In this document: piece by piece, positions 29,601 to 44,166 of the stretch
Layout of the letters: each line of letters opens with the position of its first letter
How positions within the stretch are numbered: position 1 is the stretch's first letter
Assembly (NCBI RefSeq): GCF_018812025.1
Contig: NC_063049.1
Location: 7,649,102 to 7,713,101 of the forward strand
Source of the DNA: Megalobrama amblycephala
Lineage: Eukaryota; Chordata; Actinopteri; Cypriniformes; Xenocyprididae
Length of the DNA stretch: 64,000 nucleotides
Direction of reading: 5' to 3'
Made by a program: the position numbers and the translations under genes
The notes under the pieces: generated by a model
The model's input: the letters and a program-made list of their open reading frames with translations, nothing else
What the model was told of the DNA's origin: nothing
The model's database searches: none

Positions 29601-32600
29601 CTCCATATTAAACCCTACGGATTAAGAATGGGATGTCATTAAAGTTCATGTGCACGTAAAGGCAGGCATTCCAAAACTTTTGGCAATATAGTGTATCTCT
29701 GATACGTCATAAACAACTAGCTGTTCAGTTCGGTTCTGTACATACCACGGTGAATTTTTCACTACCTGCATTTTTTAATTCGTTTGTAGAATGCGAATGT
29801 CACACCTGTAAACTACATAACAGTGTGTATGTGTGTGTGTGTACAGAAGAAGATTAAGCACTAAAAGCTGAATTGACAACCAAATTTTGCTGCAGTGTGT
29901 ACGTGGCCTATATAAGGTTAGATTAAATTAATTTTGTATACACACATTTCAGTAAAGGAATGATTGAGACAAAAATTTCTATCATCACCTGTAACACTTC
30001 TTTCTTTAGTGCAAAATGAAAGAAGAACTTTCGCAGAATGTTTCACAGGCTTCTGTTAAATGGAAGTGGACGGGAACCAATGCTGTTCATTTCCACAAAA
30101 AAGCACCATAAAAGTAGTCCCACCCGTACTCTTGTGAAAAAGAAGTGCACTTCATTGTATTGAATGTGCATTTGTAATGTGCTTCAAATCTTTTTTAAAA
30201 AGTATATAAAAGTATATGTAATACAAGTTTAAAAAAACTGTACTGTACTTACAATATTAATGAGATAAAAGGAACATGCTTAAGTGCACTTTAAAAAAGT
30301 GCATTTTGTAATAATGTCAAATTAAAACATTTACCTTAAAGTACATTTTAAATCATGTAAAGTACTTAATTATAATTTTAAGTTATTCTATATTACATTT
30401 AGAGTTAATATATTTTAAATGTATTGTATTGCAACAATATCATTACAGATTTCAAATATATTTAATTAAATACATGATACAAGCTTCAATATAAATTAAA
30501 GTACTTAAAGGGTTAGTTCACCCAAAAATGACATTTCTGTCATGTTGTTCTACACCCGTAAGACCTTCGTTCATCTTCAGAACACAAATTAAGATATTTT
30601 TGATGAAATCCGAGAGGTTTATGACTTGTCCACAGACAGCAATATAATCAACACTTTCAAGGTCCAGAAAGTTACTAAAGACATTGTTAAAACTGTTGAT
30701 GTGACTGCAGTGGTTCAACCTTAATGTTATGAAGCAACTTTATTCAACAGTATCTCCTCTTCTGTGTCATTCTCTTATACTATTTACATTTAGTGCTTCC
30801 AGGTTCTACATCAGAACGCCAGCTCAGAAGAGAAGATGTTGTAATAAAGTCGTTATTTTGTTTATTTGGCACATAAAAAGTATTCTTGTCGCTTCATAAC
30901 ATTAAGGTTGAACCACTACAGTCACATCGATTATTTTTACGGTATCTTTACTACCTTTTTGGACCTTGAATGTATTGATTATATTGCTGTCTATGGACGA
31001 GTCAGAGAGTTCACAGATTTTATCAATTTGTGTTCAAAAGATGAACGAAGGTCTAGAGGTCTTAACGACATGAGGTAATTAAAGATAGAATTTTCAGTTT
31101 TGTGTGAACTAACCCTTTAAGTTCTACTTAAGCGGGTAAAAAAGCACTCTAAAGTTCAGGTAAAGGCATTTAATCTAAATAGTTACTATAATACATTTTT
31201 ATTTAATTGCAATTAACATGCAATTAAGTGTCCGAAAACATTACATACAGTCCGCATATATTCTTATATATTCAGTATATTATTTTCATAATAAGTACTC
31301 TTTTTAAAAGTGTTCTTCTGGATTTTCTCACAAGTGTACACAAGTCTATACTATATTTAATATTTAATAAAAGTCTTTTGAGATCAGGTTGTGTGAAGAA
31401 ACAGACTAAAATTGAAGTCATTATTCACTGAAAAAGCTGCTTTGAGCCAGATTTGACTTCAGTAATGAGATATTCAATAACAAACAATGTCATTAATATC
31501 AAACCTGGTGTGGCATATCTTGACACGCCACATTTGAATGTACATGAAAGAGATTTAACAGGTATAATTTTCATTAAATTATGAATTTTGGTCTGTTTTT
31601 TAGACTCCGCTCTACAGTTTTCCACAGAGGGGGAAAAAAACAAGTTATATGGTTTTGGAATGACACAGTTGTGCATTAAAATGAATATCAAGCTGAGATT
31701 TTATATGTGTGTATTGTTTAAAATATCACCTGCTTTCAAATAAAGCTGATTTTCTTTTTTTCATAATTACATGGTGACATTGACTCTATTGTATTCTCTT
31801 TCCTCCTCAGGTGAAAAGGGAACTAGCTGGTGTTCTAATATTTGAGTCGCATGCAAAAGCAGGCACAGTGTGTAAGTGTCAAAATGATTATACCATGAAT
31901 TAAGTCAAACCACACAGAAACAAACAGATTTAAATGACTGCTGGTAATCTGAATTTATCTGCCTAATCTGTGCTCTGATAAATGTTTCTGTGCTATTATA
32001 ATCAAACAAGTTTCATGTTAATTATTGATCTCTTTTGTTCCTAGTGTTTAATCAAGGGGAAGAGGGGACGTCATGGTACATCATTCTGAAGGGCTCCGTT
32101 AACGTGGTGATCTATGGAAAGGTCAGACTAGTAATTCTCTACTAATGCGTCATGTTCAGCAGACTAATTAAGCGTTTAATGTGTGATAATGCAGGCCAGC
32201 TAATGACTCTCAAGCCAATTATAGTACATGCAAACTGTGCCAGGAAAGTGTGCGTGTGCAAATTCAATTACAGCTAGAATATGTTTTCATAACTGTCTGT
32301 GCTGTTTGCTGCTTTGTCTGGCTCTCGGCAGACGGCAGCGGGCTGTTGAGATGTAATGTCTCTTTGCAGGGTGTAGTTTGTACGTTACACGAGGGAGATG
32401 ACTTTGGGAAGCTGGCTCTGGTGAATGATGCCCCCCGGGCAGCGTCTATCGTACTGAGAGAGGACAACTGCCACTTCCTGAGAGTGGACAAGGAAGACTT
32501 CAACAGAATCCTCAGGGTCAGTGCTCATTATTCACTATACAACCACAACAAAACAAATGGCCTACACTTCAAAAGGTGCTTTGTCAAATATTCTACACTG

Positions 32601-35600
32601 TAAAAAGTGGTGCATTTGACACCCTTAAATTTTGTTTTGTTGGTGTAACCTAATGTATTTAAGTTATATTTAACTGTATGAATGTTACAGTGTAATTTAT
32701 AAAATCACAAAAATGCAGTATTGCAGTGATAATACAGTACAGTGACGATAACTGATATATAATGTAATGTTGTGGTACACTACCAGTTATTCTTAAATAT
32801 TTGAAATAATTTTGTAGACAAATCTAAATTGTAGTGTAGTATGATACTATTATAGTATTTACTAATATTTCGCTTTTGCTTTATATTTTCAGGTTTTATT
32901 ATTAGTTTAAGTTTTAGTAATTTTGTTTGTTTCTATTTAGCATTATTTGTTTCTGTTTTAGTTTCAGTAATTTTAGTATTTCAACTTCAACTTGATTTAA
33001 TTTAGTTGCCAGAGTAACATTTTTCATTTTTAAATTTATTAAAGTTAGATTTTTAGTATTATTGAAAATTGATTATAGTTATAATTTAGTTGTAATTTAC
33101 TATATAATTTTGTTAATATTTTGAATTAGATTGTATTCTTTTAGTTTCTGTTTTTACTTCTGTTTTAGTCATTCTGTTGTGCATTTTTTGTCATTTTTAT
33201 TAGTTTAGTTTTTCCTTTAATATGTTGTTATAAATCGTTTTTATTCATTTTTATTCATCAGTTTTAATTTATTTACTTTTAATTACATTTAAATGAGAAT
33301 TGTTGCCTTGGCAGCTGGCTGAAAAGTAACAACAATTTATTATTTATTTTCTTCTTTTAGTTATAGTTAGCGATAATAACCCTGGTACCTACATATGAAT
33401 TTCTTTACACACATTGAAATGGGTGAGTTGTAACAGTTAGTGAAGGAAAAGAAGCCAACAAGTGTGCAGCAAACATGTGAACTCCTTCAATATTGATTAA
33501 AAGCATCCCAGGATGCAAAAGTGAATATCCAGAGTAAACAGAGCTGGAATATAGACAAAGAAGAAGCTCAAATTTAAAAGTCACTACATAATTCCCCTAG
33601 TTCCATTTTTGCCAGTGTATTTTCAGCCTAATGACTATGGAATTATCGTCTAACTGTTTACTCATGCTGTCTCTGCATTTGTGTGTGTGTGTGTGTGTGT
33701 ACAGTATAATCGTCCCTCCATCACCAGCACAGGGGAATCTCTGTCCCAGCGCTGTGACAATAGGGAGCTTAGCTCAGGAAAGCCAGAGCAGTGTCTAAGC
33801 GGAAGCTCAGTCTGATAGTGAGGGTGTGGGTGTTAGTGTCTTTGGCACAGACAGAAACAGGATGCCTTCTATCTAAACAAATATAGTGAGATTTAGTGAG
33901 ATTTCACATTCTAGGGTCATTTGTTGCATAGTTACACACAACATGATGCAACTGGAAAAAACTTTGTATTCACGGTATCAGTTTATGATGGATGCTACAG
34001 ATATAAGTGGTTTGAAATAAAAAGACCTTACCGAACATTTCAACCGTTATTACATAGAAAAAATATACTGTTGATAAAATATAGCAGCACATATTGCCTC
34101 TGATTTAAAACTGTGTCATTAAATGTATTATTCATTATATAACATTACTTAAAATATCTACTTTTTAAAAGAAAATGCTAAAGTAAATACTAGTCATTTA
34201 GATCACATGAGTTCAACTGACAAAATATGTTGGAACCCTTGCTATAAATTGAGTGTGAGTCTCCCTCTACTGGTAATGATGTTGAATTACAACAATACAT
34301 TACAGAAGTGATATTTTGGAGAACACTTCCATTTGACTCATTCTTAATTCATCTGTATGATCTGGGCTCTTAGTTCAGTGCTGTGTAACTGTGAGTTTAG
34401 TGCTGACATCAGACACACCATCACAACAGCACTAATCCAACATTAGCTGAGCGCATCATTTCTGTCTGTTGTGATTTGTTTCCTGTGTGTACCTAACCAG
34501 CCATTTTTGTTAGTACATCAGAAAAAAAAAAAAAATAGTTTGATTAGTTATGATTAAATCTAATTCACATACTGTATTTCATCTGTGTGCGTGTATTCAG
34601 GATGTGGAGGCGAACACGGTTCGTCTGAAGGAACATGAGGAGGATGTGTTAGTTTTGGAGAGAAGTAACAACAGGAGCTCCAGCTCTTCTCCTCTCAAGT
34701 ACATTTATCTTCTTCTGTCAGAATTAAACAGACTACTATAGAAAAACTATAAACTGTTATATGTCGACAACCTCAAACTACATGTCAAACCGTGATCTTG
34801 GGACTGTTCTTCAGGTACACTGTGATGTCAGGAACTCCAGAGAAGATTCTGGAACATCTTCTGGAGACAGTGAAACTTGATTCCCAGTTCACAGAATCAG
34901 GTACTTTACAATGCATTCAGAGAAATATATGCAGTTAAACAGGGAAACTGTGAATAATAATCTACTGTAGGCAAGTTTGACAAACCCATGTGCAGTTTTA
35001 TTTATCAAATGTGAACCAAATACAAAATAAACAAAAACTTGACACCGGTGATACGAGACAAACAAACATGGCTAACATGAGGGCTAACTACAAAACTGTT
35101 GGTGACCAAAACAAACAATGACGAGATGGAACTAATGAACATGAACCAATTAAATAATGGAACTGATAACAAGATAATGAACCAATGAGAAGATGACACA
35201 TGAACTACAGAACTACATGGCAGGAACAAGGAAATATGAATATAACAAATTTCAAAATCAAAAGACATGAAAACACGGAGAAAACCTATACAGATGTGGC
35301 ATATCGACCCCTCAAAGGGCTGCTTCCGACGCAGAACTCCCACCCAAAACACACAAAAAGTCCAGGAGGGTGGTGGAGCAGAAGAAGTCCAAGGGGGAGG
35401 GATGTAGGCTGGAGGAAGAGGGCCTGGATCGTGGCCTGGATGGCATGGACTATGGAACAGAGGTTCATGAGGCAGTTAAGCGAGGCCATGGACAGTTAAG
35501 CAGAGGTGAAACCCCTGGGGGCTCAGATGGGTGGAGCTGTCGGAGGAAATGACCAACTCAGTAGAGCAGGACACCACCATGGCGGAGTTGGTGGATCAGG

Positions 35601-38600
35601 AGGCCATAGCGGAGCAGAAACATAGACAGACTTCATAATAGAGCAGGCATGGATGGCCTCTGTGGCTGTGATATGAAGCACAGGAAGTTTGTGAATGGCT
35701 TCCGTGGCCGTAACATGGGGCATAGTGAGTTCATAAATTTTCCCCGTGGCTGTTATATGACAAGCAGATGGTTCAGATGGAGCTATGGCGGATAATGCCA
35801 CCTCTGAGGATGTATGTGTGACCCTACACACACAGAATAGCGATGGTCACTACCTCTGGGACCACTGGACTTGGCCCTGAGACCACTGGACTTGGAAGCA
35901 CTGGGACCACTGGGATCGCTGGTCTTGGGAGTGCTGGCTTGTGGGCCACGGTCGGCATGGGACCAGCCTCCATTGCCAGGAGAATGATAGCCCTCCAAAT
36001 ATTTTGTTGAGAGATTCTGGCTTGGCAGCCTTGATGTTAGGAGACTCTGGAATGGCGGCCATGACATGGAGAGGCTCTGGCACGGCGGGTACTGTGGAAT
36101 CGCATAGTTCCTCATCTGCGTTTCCCACAGTAAATGATGAGCCACTCAACAACAGGGCATAGTCAGAGTCCAGTGAGGAGTATTTTTAGGAATTAAGTAG
36201 TTTATAGTCATTTAGACCATTCCAAAATATGTCCTTTTAAAGCTAAATCAAGTAAATCAAATGAAGCTCCCTTGAGAGCAGAGACCACAAAAGTCTTCAA
36301 CACAAGCCTCCAGGGGACAATCCGTCTGACGTAGATGCAGTAAACTAACAACCACAAACTACTGAACACATGTAGCCCTTGTGTACAGCTTTTGTAAAAC
36401 TCTATATAGTGCTATAGTGATGTTCATTTTCTTTTGAATCATTTATTTTCAATGAATCATTCAAACCGGTTGAAAAAATGGTCTGAATGATTCTTTATTG
36501 AATCAATGATCAAATTTTTTTTTAAAAAAATCTTTCTTCAGTAATCACAAATGACTGGAAATGCTATGAAAAAGTCACTCTGGGAAGGAAATTCCAGAGT
36601 GGAAACACTGTAAACATACATTTACTGTACATGCACTGTGAAGAAACCAATCATTAATCAGAATAAATTATTTACCATGCTTAATGTTACAAATTGTAGC
36701 TTCCTTGAACTCACCTAACTAACTTCTTTCTTTCTCCATCTCTGTAGATCCTGCTCTGGATGACTTTTTGCTTATGCACTGTGTTTTTGTCCCAAACAGT
36801 CAGCTGTGTCCACTGCTTGAGGCCCAATATCCTTTACAGCTCTACTGGCTTATGGCTGAAATAAGAAGCTGTAGTCTCCATAGATCTATGTCTAACACGG
36901 TGCTTCAGCTCAGTTAAGGGTGCCAGTGTCAGTGTGCCTTAGCTGTGTATTTTAGGAATACTGTTTTCATTTGATTGCGCTTGTGTGCGAGTCTCTCTGT
37001 TTTAAGTCCTTAGCACTTGCGCACCTATCACGCTCAGGCATCTCAGGGCAGTGAACAGGAGCAGATGGATTACACTCTCAATAACAAGCGCAGGGTGATT
37101 CGTCTGGTGTTACAGTGGGCCGCCATCAACACAGACCACCTACAGGAGGAGGACAGCTCCTTCAACTTCCTCCAGGTCAGCAGCTTTACTCAGCTCCGGT
37201 CTGGTCTGTTCAGCCATGTCGGTGGACTGAAGTTTTTAGACAGTTCACAAAGCTATTCATTTTGTGGAGACTTTCTGGTTCCGCTGTGATTAAGTGTGTA
37301 TTTCATTGTCAGTCTGAACATGTTGTCTGTTGCAGGAGTTCTATGAGACAGTGTGTGAAGATTCCAGACTCATTCCAGCTCTGAAAGATCAACTGCCTGA
37401 ACTAGAGAAGATCATAAAGCAAAAGTAAGAGCAGAGTCTTACACATGAGAGGTTTTTAACCCTGTGAAGCCTGACATAAAATAATAGTCAGGCAAATCAA
37501 ATTTTTTGAAAAGGAGCAGTTTATTGAACCTTTAGAAAAAATCTTTAAAAAGTATTAAAATAATTTAAAAAAGTTTGCAAATGTGTTATTTGTTGAGTAT
37601 CATATTTGATACATCAAGTTTTCTGGCTCATATAATTTAATATAGTGAGAATATGGAGCTCATTCTCGAGGAGGTAAAAAAATAATTCAGAGGCACAAAC
37701 TGAGCAAAAATATCCAATTTGGTGCAGTTGTTATTTATATGGCCAAAAAGTCTAATGAAATTCTGATACTTGTAATGTATATCAATGAGATCTTTATAAC
37801 AGTATAACAAACTACTTACATAAAATGTCATCACTCTATATCCACCAATAATATATGTCGTAGTAAGATGATATTACATTTCTTAGTTTTATGATCAGAG
37901 CTCTGTAGTGTTTATTGTAAGGGGCAAAACATACTGTATAATGCAATGCAAAACAATGATGATTGAGAGTTAAACAAAAAACGTTCCTCAAAAGCCTGAT
38001 GATCATATTTGCTGCTTGAGCACACTAAGTGTTCATCTTGATGTGTTACTAACAATATAAAAGTTATTCTTACATTAAAGATTTCACATCAAAAAGACAA
38101 GTGAACCATGATCTGAAGATGGACTTGCAATTATACTAAAAAGCCTTTAAACTTCCTGAAAAAAAGTATGAACTACAGTATACTATCATGTTCACCTGTC
38201 ACCTCAGCACTACATTTCCCATCATCCTTTCTGGCTCCCACCTGCACACTTCTGGTCTACGACTAGGACCAACCTCGTTACCGTTCCCTCCGGATTCGTT
38301 CTCCATACCTGCCTTGACTGATCCCCTTCATCTGCTCAGTTGCTGTTTACTGCAAACACTCACCTGGTGCACTTCTGATCATTAATAAATCTGTGTTATC
38401 TTTCACTCACCATTCTCTACAAGTCTTTTTCCTGACAGAAGATCAGGCCTTAAAAGACAGCACCTAACATGGACACAATATCATTTGACCCTGCGAATGA
38501 CCATCACAAGATGGTTGTTCGATTGAGGACTACGTAGAGGAGATTCTTGAGCTCTCCAACTTGGTGCCATGGAATGATAGCACCTTGAAGATAGTCTTCT

Positions 38601-40959
38601 GGAGCGGATTAAATGATCATCTTTGTCAACAGATACCGGTGTCAGCTACCACATGTTCCCTGGAGTGCTATATTGATTATTTTCTGTAGGTTCTCCGAGT
38701 GTTTTTTCTGGAGTTTGTTCCCAAGACTGAAATTCCCGAGTCCGTTCCAGTGAGTGAAATTCCTGAGTCTGTTCCAGTCTGTGTGTGAAATTCCCGAGTC
38801 CCACTCCAGAGAGACCAGTTCCAGAGCCCGCTCCAGAGCCCGCTCCAGTGAGAGCAGTTACTGGGGCCCGCTACAGAGCCCGCTCTAGAAAGAGCAGATC
38901 CAGAGCCCACTCCAGAGAGAGCAGTTCCAGAGCCCGCTCCAGTGAGAGCAGTTACTGGGGCCCGCTACAGAGCCCGCTCTAGAGAGAGCAGTTCTAGAGC
39001 CCGCTCCAGTGAGAGCAGTTACCGGGGCCCGCTACAGAGCCCGCTCTAGAAAGAGCAGATCCAGAGCCCAGTCCAGAGAGAGCAGTTCCAGAGCCCGCTC
39101 CAGAGAGAGCAGTTTCAAAGCCCACTCCAGAAAGAGCAGTTCCAGAGCCCACTCCAGAGAGAGCAGTTCCAGAGTCCGCTCCAGAGAGAGCAGTTCCAGA
39201 GCCCGCTCCAGAGAGAGCAGTTCCAGAGTCCGCTCCAGAGAGAGCAGTTCCAGAGCCCGCTCCAGAGAGAGCAGTTACAGTGTCCACTCCAGAGAGCAGT
39301 TCCAGAGCCCGCTCCAGAGAGAGCAGTTCCAGAGTCCGCTCCAGAGAGCAGTTCCAGAGCCCACTCCAGAGAGAGCAGTTCCAGAGCCCGCTCCAGAGAG
39401 AGCAGTTACAGTGTCCACTCCAGAGAGCAGTTCCAGAGCCCGCTCCAGAGAGAGCAGTTCCAGAGTCCGCTCCAGAGAGAGTCGTTCCAGAGCCAGAGCC
39501 AGAGCCATCTCGCAGCCGGTGCTCCTGATGTCCATCTCGCTGCCGGTGCACCTGATATCCATCTCCTCCATGGCTTCCTGTGTTGTCGGTGCCTACTTGA
39601 TTTCCTGTATCGCTGGTGACACCTTGGATGGTTCCCATCTTCCCTGCATCGCCCTGGTTTCCTGCTCCCTACCGATTATCTTATCCGACACTAGGGCGTC
39701 CGCCCTGGTTGGATTCCGTTTGGCGTGAGGTCACACCTTCTGGGAGGGGGAAGTACTGTCACGATCACCTGTCACCTCAGCACTACATTTCCCATCATCC
39801 TTCCTGGCTCCCACCTGCACACACCCACACCTGCCAGCTTACACCCTCATCAGTGCCTCTCTACAAAAGCCTTTACCACACAGACTGGTCTTCGTCTGGT
39901 CTATGACTAGGACCTACCAAAGCATTGGATGATATACTTACCTGTACTACTTACTTCAGTGTTTTTCTCCTCATTACTGCTCCCTCCAGATTTCTTCTCC
40001 AGTCTCCTGTTTCCCAAGTGTGAATCTCCAAATACCTGAAAGACAAAGAGAATTATCCTCAAGTCATTGATTACAGCTACATACTGGTGTTCATGTGTGC
40101 GTGGTGTTGCATACCTGCCTTGACTGATCCCCTTCATCTGCTCAGTTGTTGTTTACTGCAAATACCCACCTGGTGCACTTCTGATCATTAATAAATCTGT
40201 GTTATCTTTCACTCACCATTCTCTACGAGTCTGTTTCCTGACATATACAAAGTACGGAGTACAGTACGCTTCATAAGGTTAACATAAAATATTTAGTTCA
40301 GTCACTGAAACCTTTTAATTGCTCATATTCATAACACTCATAACATTTATTCGCAGCTCCGATGATGGCCTGCCCTCTCAGAAAAAGGTGAGGGGAAAAT
40401 AAAAACAAACACAGTTTCTGTAGTATTTCCTTCAGTGCTGAATAAGTGTCATGTGATAGTCCTCTCTCATTGCAGCACAAAGTCCTGCTGCGTCAGTTCA
40501 GCACTGGGAACGACAGACTGCAGAAGCGACAGCCAATCAAAAGCACAGATGAGAGTGAGTCCAATTCAGTAGTTGCATTAATACATGACTAAAGGCCTGT
40601 ACACACCAAGCATGATAACTCCAACGCACAATATTGTTCAGTTTTTTGTAAGCGTGTGCTGCAGTTGTCATCTGTCACTTTAAATGCTTGAAATCTATAA
40701 AGCAGGATGGATTCTGATTGGCTGTCAAAGTTTTTATCGTTCATCAGCTGGGAAAAAAAAACGCTCTGAAAGTGATTCCAACAATATCGTTTCTCTGTGC
40801 TGTTATCATTATAGTTGCTGTGTGGACTCTGCTATTCTTTTATATTTAGAATGATTTTTAGAACTTTATCATTAGTTATCATTTTAGTTATTGTCCTTGG
40901 TGTGAATGGGCCTTAGGAGTGCACATATGACTTCTTTCCTTTGGTTAATTTCATAGATG

Positions 40960-41044
<85 letters not shown>

Positions 41045-44000
41045 ATATACACACATCTCATCTCCCAAAGCACATAATTGCAGAGGCTAAAATTAATTTA
41101 TAAATTATAACAATTATATAAATTTATAACAAGAAAATACAGTATATCAGAAGTGAATACTCAAGGATATTGTGAAATCAAATATCAAAAAAATTGTATA
41201 ATGATGCTAAAATGTGTAATAATTGTTTAGTCGACTGATAATTATTTAGTTGACAACCCCCCCTTCCCCCCCCTCCCTTTTTTTTCTCTTTCTCATATCA
41301 ATGTTTAATCATATATCAATCTCATATCAATGAGCCTATCCCAGTTTCCCAGGGGAAAGCACCCTGGACAGATAGATTTATTTGGAATGCAGCCATGTAA
41401 TGTGGAATAATGAACAGTTTTTGTGTTGTGTTGTTGGTGCAGTCCTCTTTAAGGTGTACTGCAGTGATCACACCTACTCCACTATCCGAGTGCCTGTCGC
41501 TGCGTCTGTCAGAGAGGTCATCTCCGCAGTTACCGATAAGCTGGGGTCAGGTGATGAGCTTCTTCTCATCCACCTCAGCTCCTCTGGAGGTAAAAAAAAG
41601 AAAAAAGACACACACACACACACACTACCCATTTTTCCATTCTTATCACTGTATTGACAGCCATTTCCTCAGTTTTCATTCGTGTTTGATTAATTGCAGG
41701 TTTATTAATTCCATGTTTGCAGAGTGTGCTGTTGTACTGACTCTTATCTCTTTGACCTCTGGCTGACAATATGAGCTCTTTGCTGCACCCATCTTGCTGT
41801 AGCATTTCAAATTCTGCATCCCAGTGCTGCTGCTCTCTATTAGTGTGTGAGACAGATGTTCCATTCTCACTGCCAGTCACGTCTGCTACACTGTGACCTA
41901 GTGCTGACATTACTGTGGCCGCACATTTTAGCAAGTATTTGGACACTCAAGCCATACTGATAGTGTCACTGAGTTAGTTAAAATATAGCAAGGGGCAGTC
42001 TGCTTTAAAATACACCCAGACACACACACACACACAGAGAACTTAAGGTTTTTGAGGAAAACATTCCAGGATTTTCGTGACGTAGGCGGAAGTACACTAG
42101 GGTGATAAACTCTCCTCCAACTTCAAAATCGTCTGACATCATTGTTTCACCTTTTTTTTTGTAAAGGCCGTTAGTCTTTGCATGTTTGCTTTGTAGACAC
42201 TGGATCGGTACTTCCGCCTACGTCACGCGTGACCTTTCCAACATGATTACGTAATGTGTGGCGCATCACAGAGCAGTGCAAGACGAGCATTTGTGGTTAA
42301 AAAGTATATATATTGTAATTTTTTATAGAAAATGGCTGATCATTTTGCTAGATAAGACCCTTATTCCTCGTCTGGGATCGTGTAGAGCTCTTTGAAGCTG
42401 CACTGAAACTGACATTTGGACCTTCAACCCAGTTAAGTCCACTATAAGGAGAATAATCCTGGAATGTTTTCCTCAAAAACCTGAATTTCTTTTCAACTGA
42501 AGAAAGAAAGACAAGAACATCTTGGATGTCATGGGGGTGAATAAATTAACAGGAAATTTTAATTCTGAAGTGAACTAATTCACTAATGCAGAATATGGTC
42601 ATGCAGAGTAAGGCATTAATATCTGCTTTATAAGTACTAATATAAAACGGTTAATTCCTGTCCTTGATTCTGTGTTTTATTCATGATAAAACACAGCTAT
42701 GACCGCTTCACACAATGGTTCTGTGTATCACTACACAACACCCTTAGCAACCACTCTTAGCAACGTAAACTGTATGTTCTCAATTGATATTGTTCATTGA
42801 AGCTTACTGTATTATGTAGAAGAGTATTGCGAGAAAGAGATCGAGTGAGCGAGTATTACCTGCATTCAGATTTAGCATTTTCCTTCAGGTCAGTCCTATG
42901 TTCATAATAAAAAATCGGTTAAAATGTCCGATGTATTATCTTGTCCTTTTAACAGTTAAGGGGTTTTCCCGTGACTGACAGCGCTAGTCAAAGCATTTGT
43001 CAGTTGCGTCTTGTTCCATGTTCAAAACAATTCAGTCTTTTCAATGTAAAAGTCTTCACTACTGACGGTCTTTGCCGCCATCTAATGGCGTAATAATGTA
43101 ACTTCTGTTGCTGTTCATGGTCAGGGACTATTTTTTTCTGGCGGAAGGAAGTCTTTAGTGAAAGTTTACTTCATGAAAGTTGCATTGATACATATTTTTG
43201 GCTTTAATATTTGTATTGTGTGGTAACCGTTTTATAAAAGCAATAAGGTACGAGAGGCTGTGCTGTATGGTGAATAAGTCAAGGCTGAAGGGTGTTGTTA
43301 GGCACGACGCAAAGACTTCCTTCCGCCGGAAAAAATAGTCCCTGACTGTGAACAGCAAGTACAGATTTCTTGTGTACTACAAGATTTGAAGTACACTACA
43401 AGTGCAGACTTATGAGGCAGCATAACTGTTTAATGATACACAACAAAATAGAGATTTGCTTAGTTTCACCAAAGCTCTATTTATTTACTACAATACAAAT
43501 TTTTCTCACTAGGATTTACATCTGAAGTGGAAAAAGTTGATCAAAAATGTATATTTACACACAAACTGACCACCAGCCGCAACTTTTAGATTCAATTTTT
43601 ATTTTTTAGCTCAACTGTCAGAAACTCGCATGCACATTATTGATTTTAAAAACAGTGCTGTATTTTGTGTAGTTAAATAAGAGAAGGTATACCGCCATCT
43701 TGCTCTGACATCATACACACGACTTCCCAACTCGTAAGTACGACCTTCTCACCGTTAATTAGTGGATTATGTTGATAGTTCATGTAGTTCCTCTGCTTAG
43801 ACACCTCTGTGAACCAGTGTGAAAACTAACTTCATACATCATACACGAAAAATCCTCAAAACACCAGCTGATTTAAATACATAGTGAAGAGAAAAGCTCC
43901 TGCAGCTTTTATTTGCATGACACTTGGATTGATATGCAGGTGTATCACTGCCGTCACGTTGCCGCGATATTGATGAAGAGAACGATTTTGGTTTAAGGTT

Positions 44001-44126
44001 ATTATGGAATGCAACCAGACATAATAACAAACCACGTGACCCTGATGTAGCAGGGGATTTTTAGCTACAACAATCACTAAAAGCTGATAAGAAGCTGCCG
44101 GTTGAAGTTGATGTGCAAATGTGAAA

Positions 44127-44166
<40 letters not shown>

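Larger units (their letters stand above)
38184..40243 (+). mobile_element. Third non-autonomous LTR retrotransposon (gag-like, minisatellite ORF, no pol)
   Basis: LTRs at 38184-38437 and 39757-40243 share cacctgtcacctcagcacta and end cctgaca. The target duplication tatac is perfect (38179-38183 and 40244-40248). A gggagggggaagtac purine tract precedes the 3' LTR. The LTRs differ in length (254 versus 487 bp) because about 233 bp is missing from the 5' copy. The interior has a gag-like remnant and a 27-bp minisatellite, but no protease, RT or integrase. Confidence 0.92.

Noticed and set aside
35005..35831. Short ORFs on both strands near 35-36 kb as host genes
   Set aside because: They fall in a minus-strand gag/LTR fragment.
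36747..37175. GT-AG solutions for the intron after exon 13
   Set aside because: No GT near 36826 keeps the REM reading frame with the 37-kb exon, whereas the AT-AC pair restores the exact EPAC2 residues.
40962..41037. TA run as a regulatory element
   Set aside because: A simple microsatellite; nothing in the sequence supports a regulatory role.
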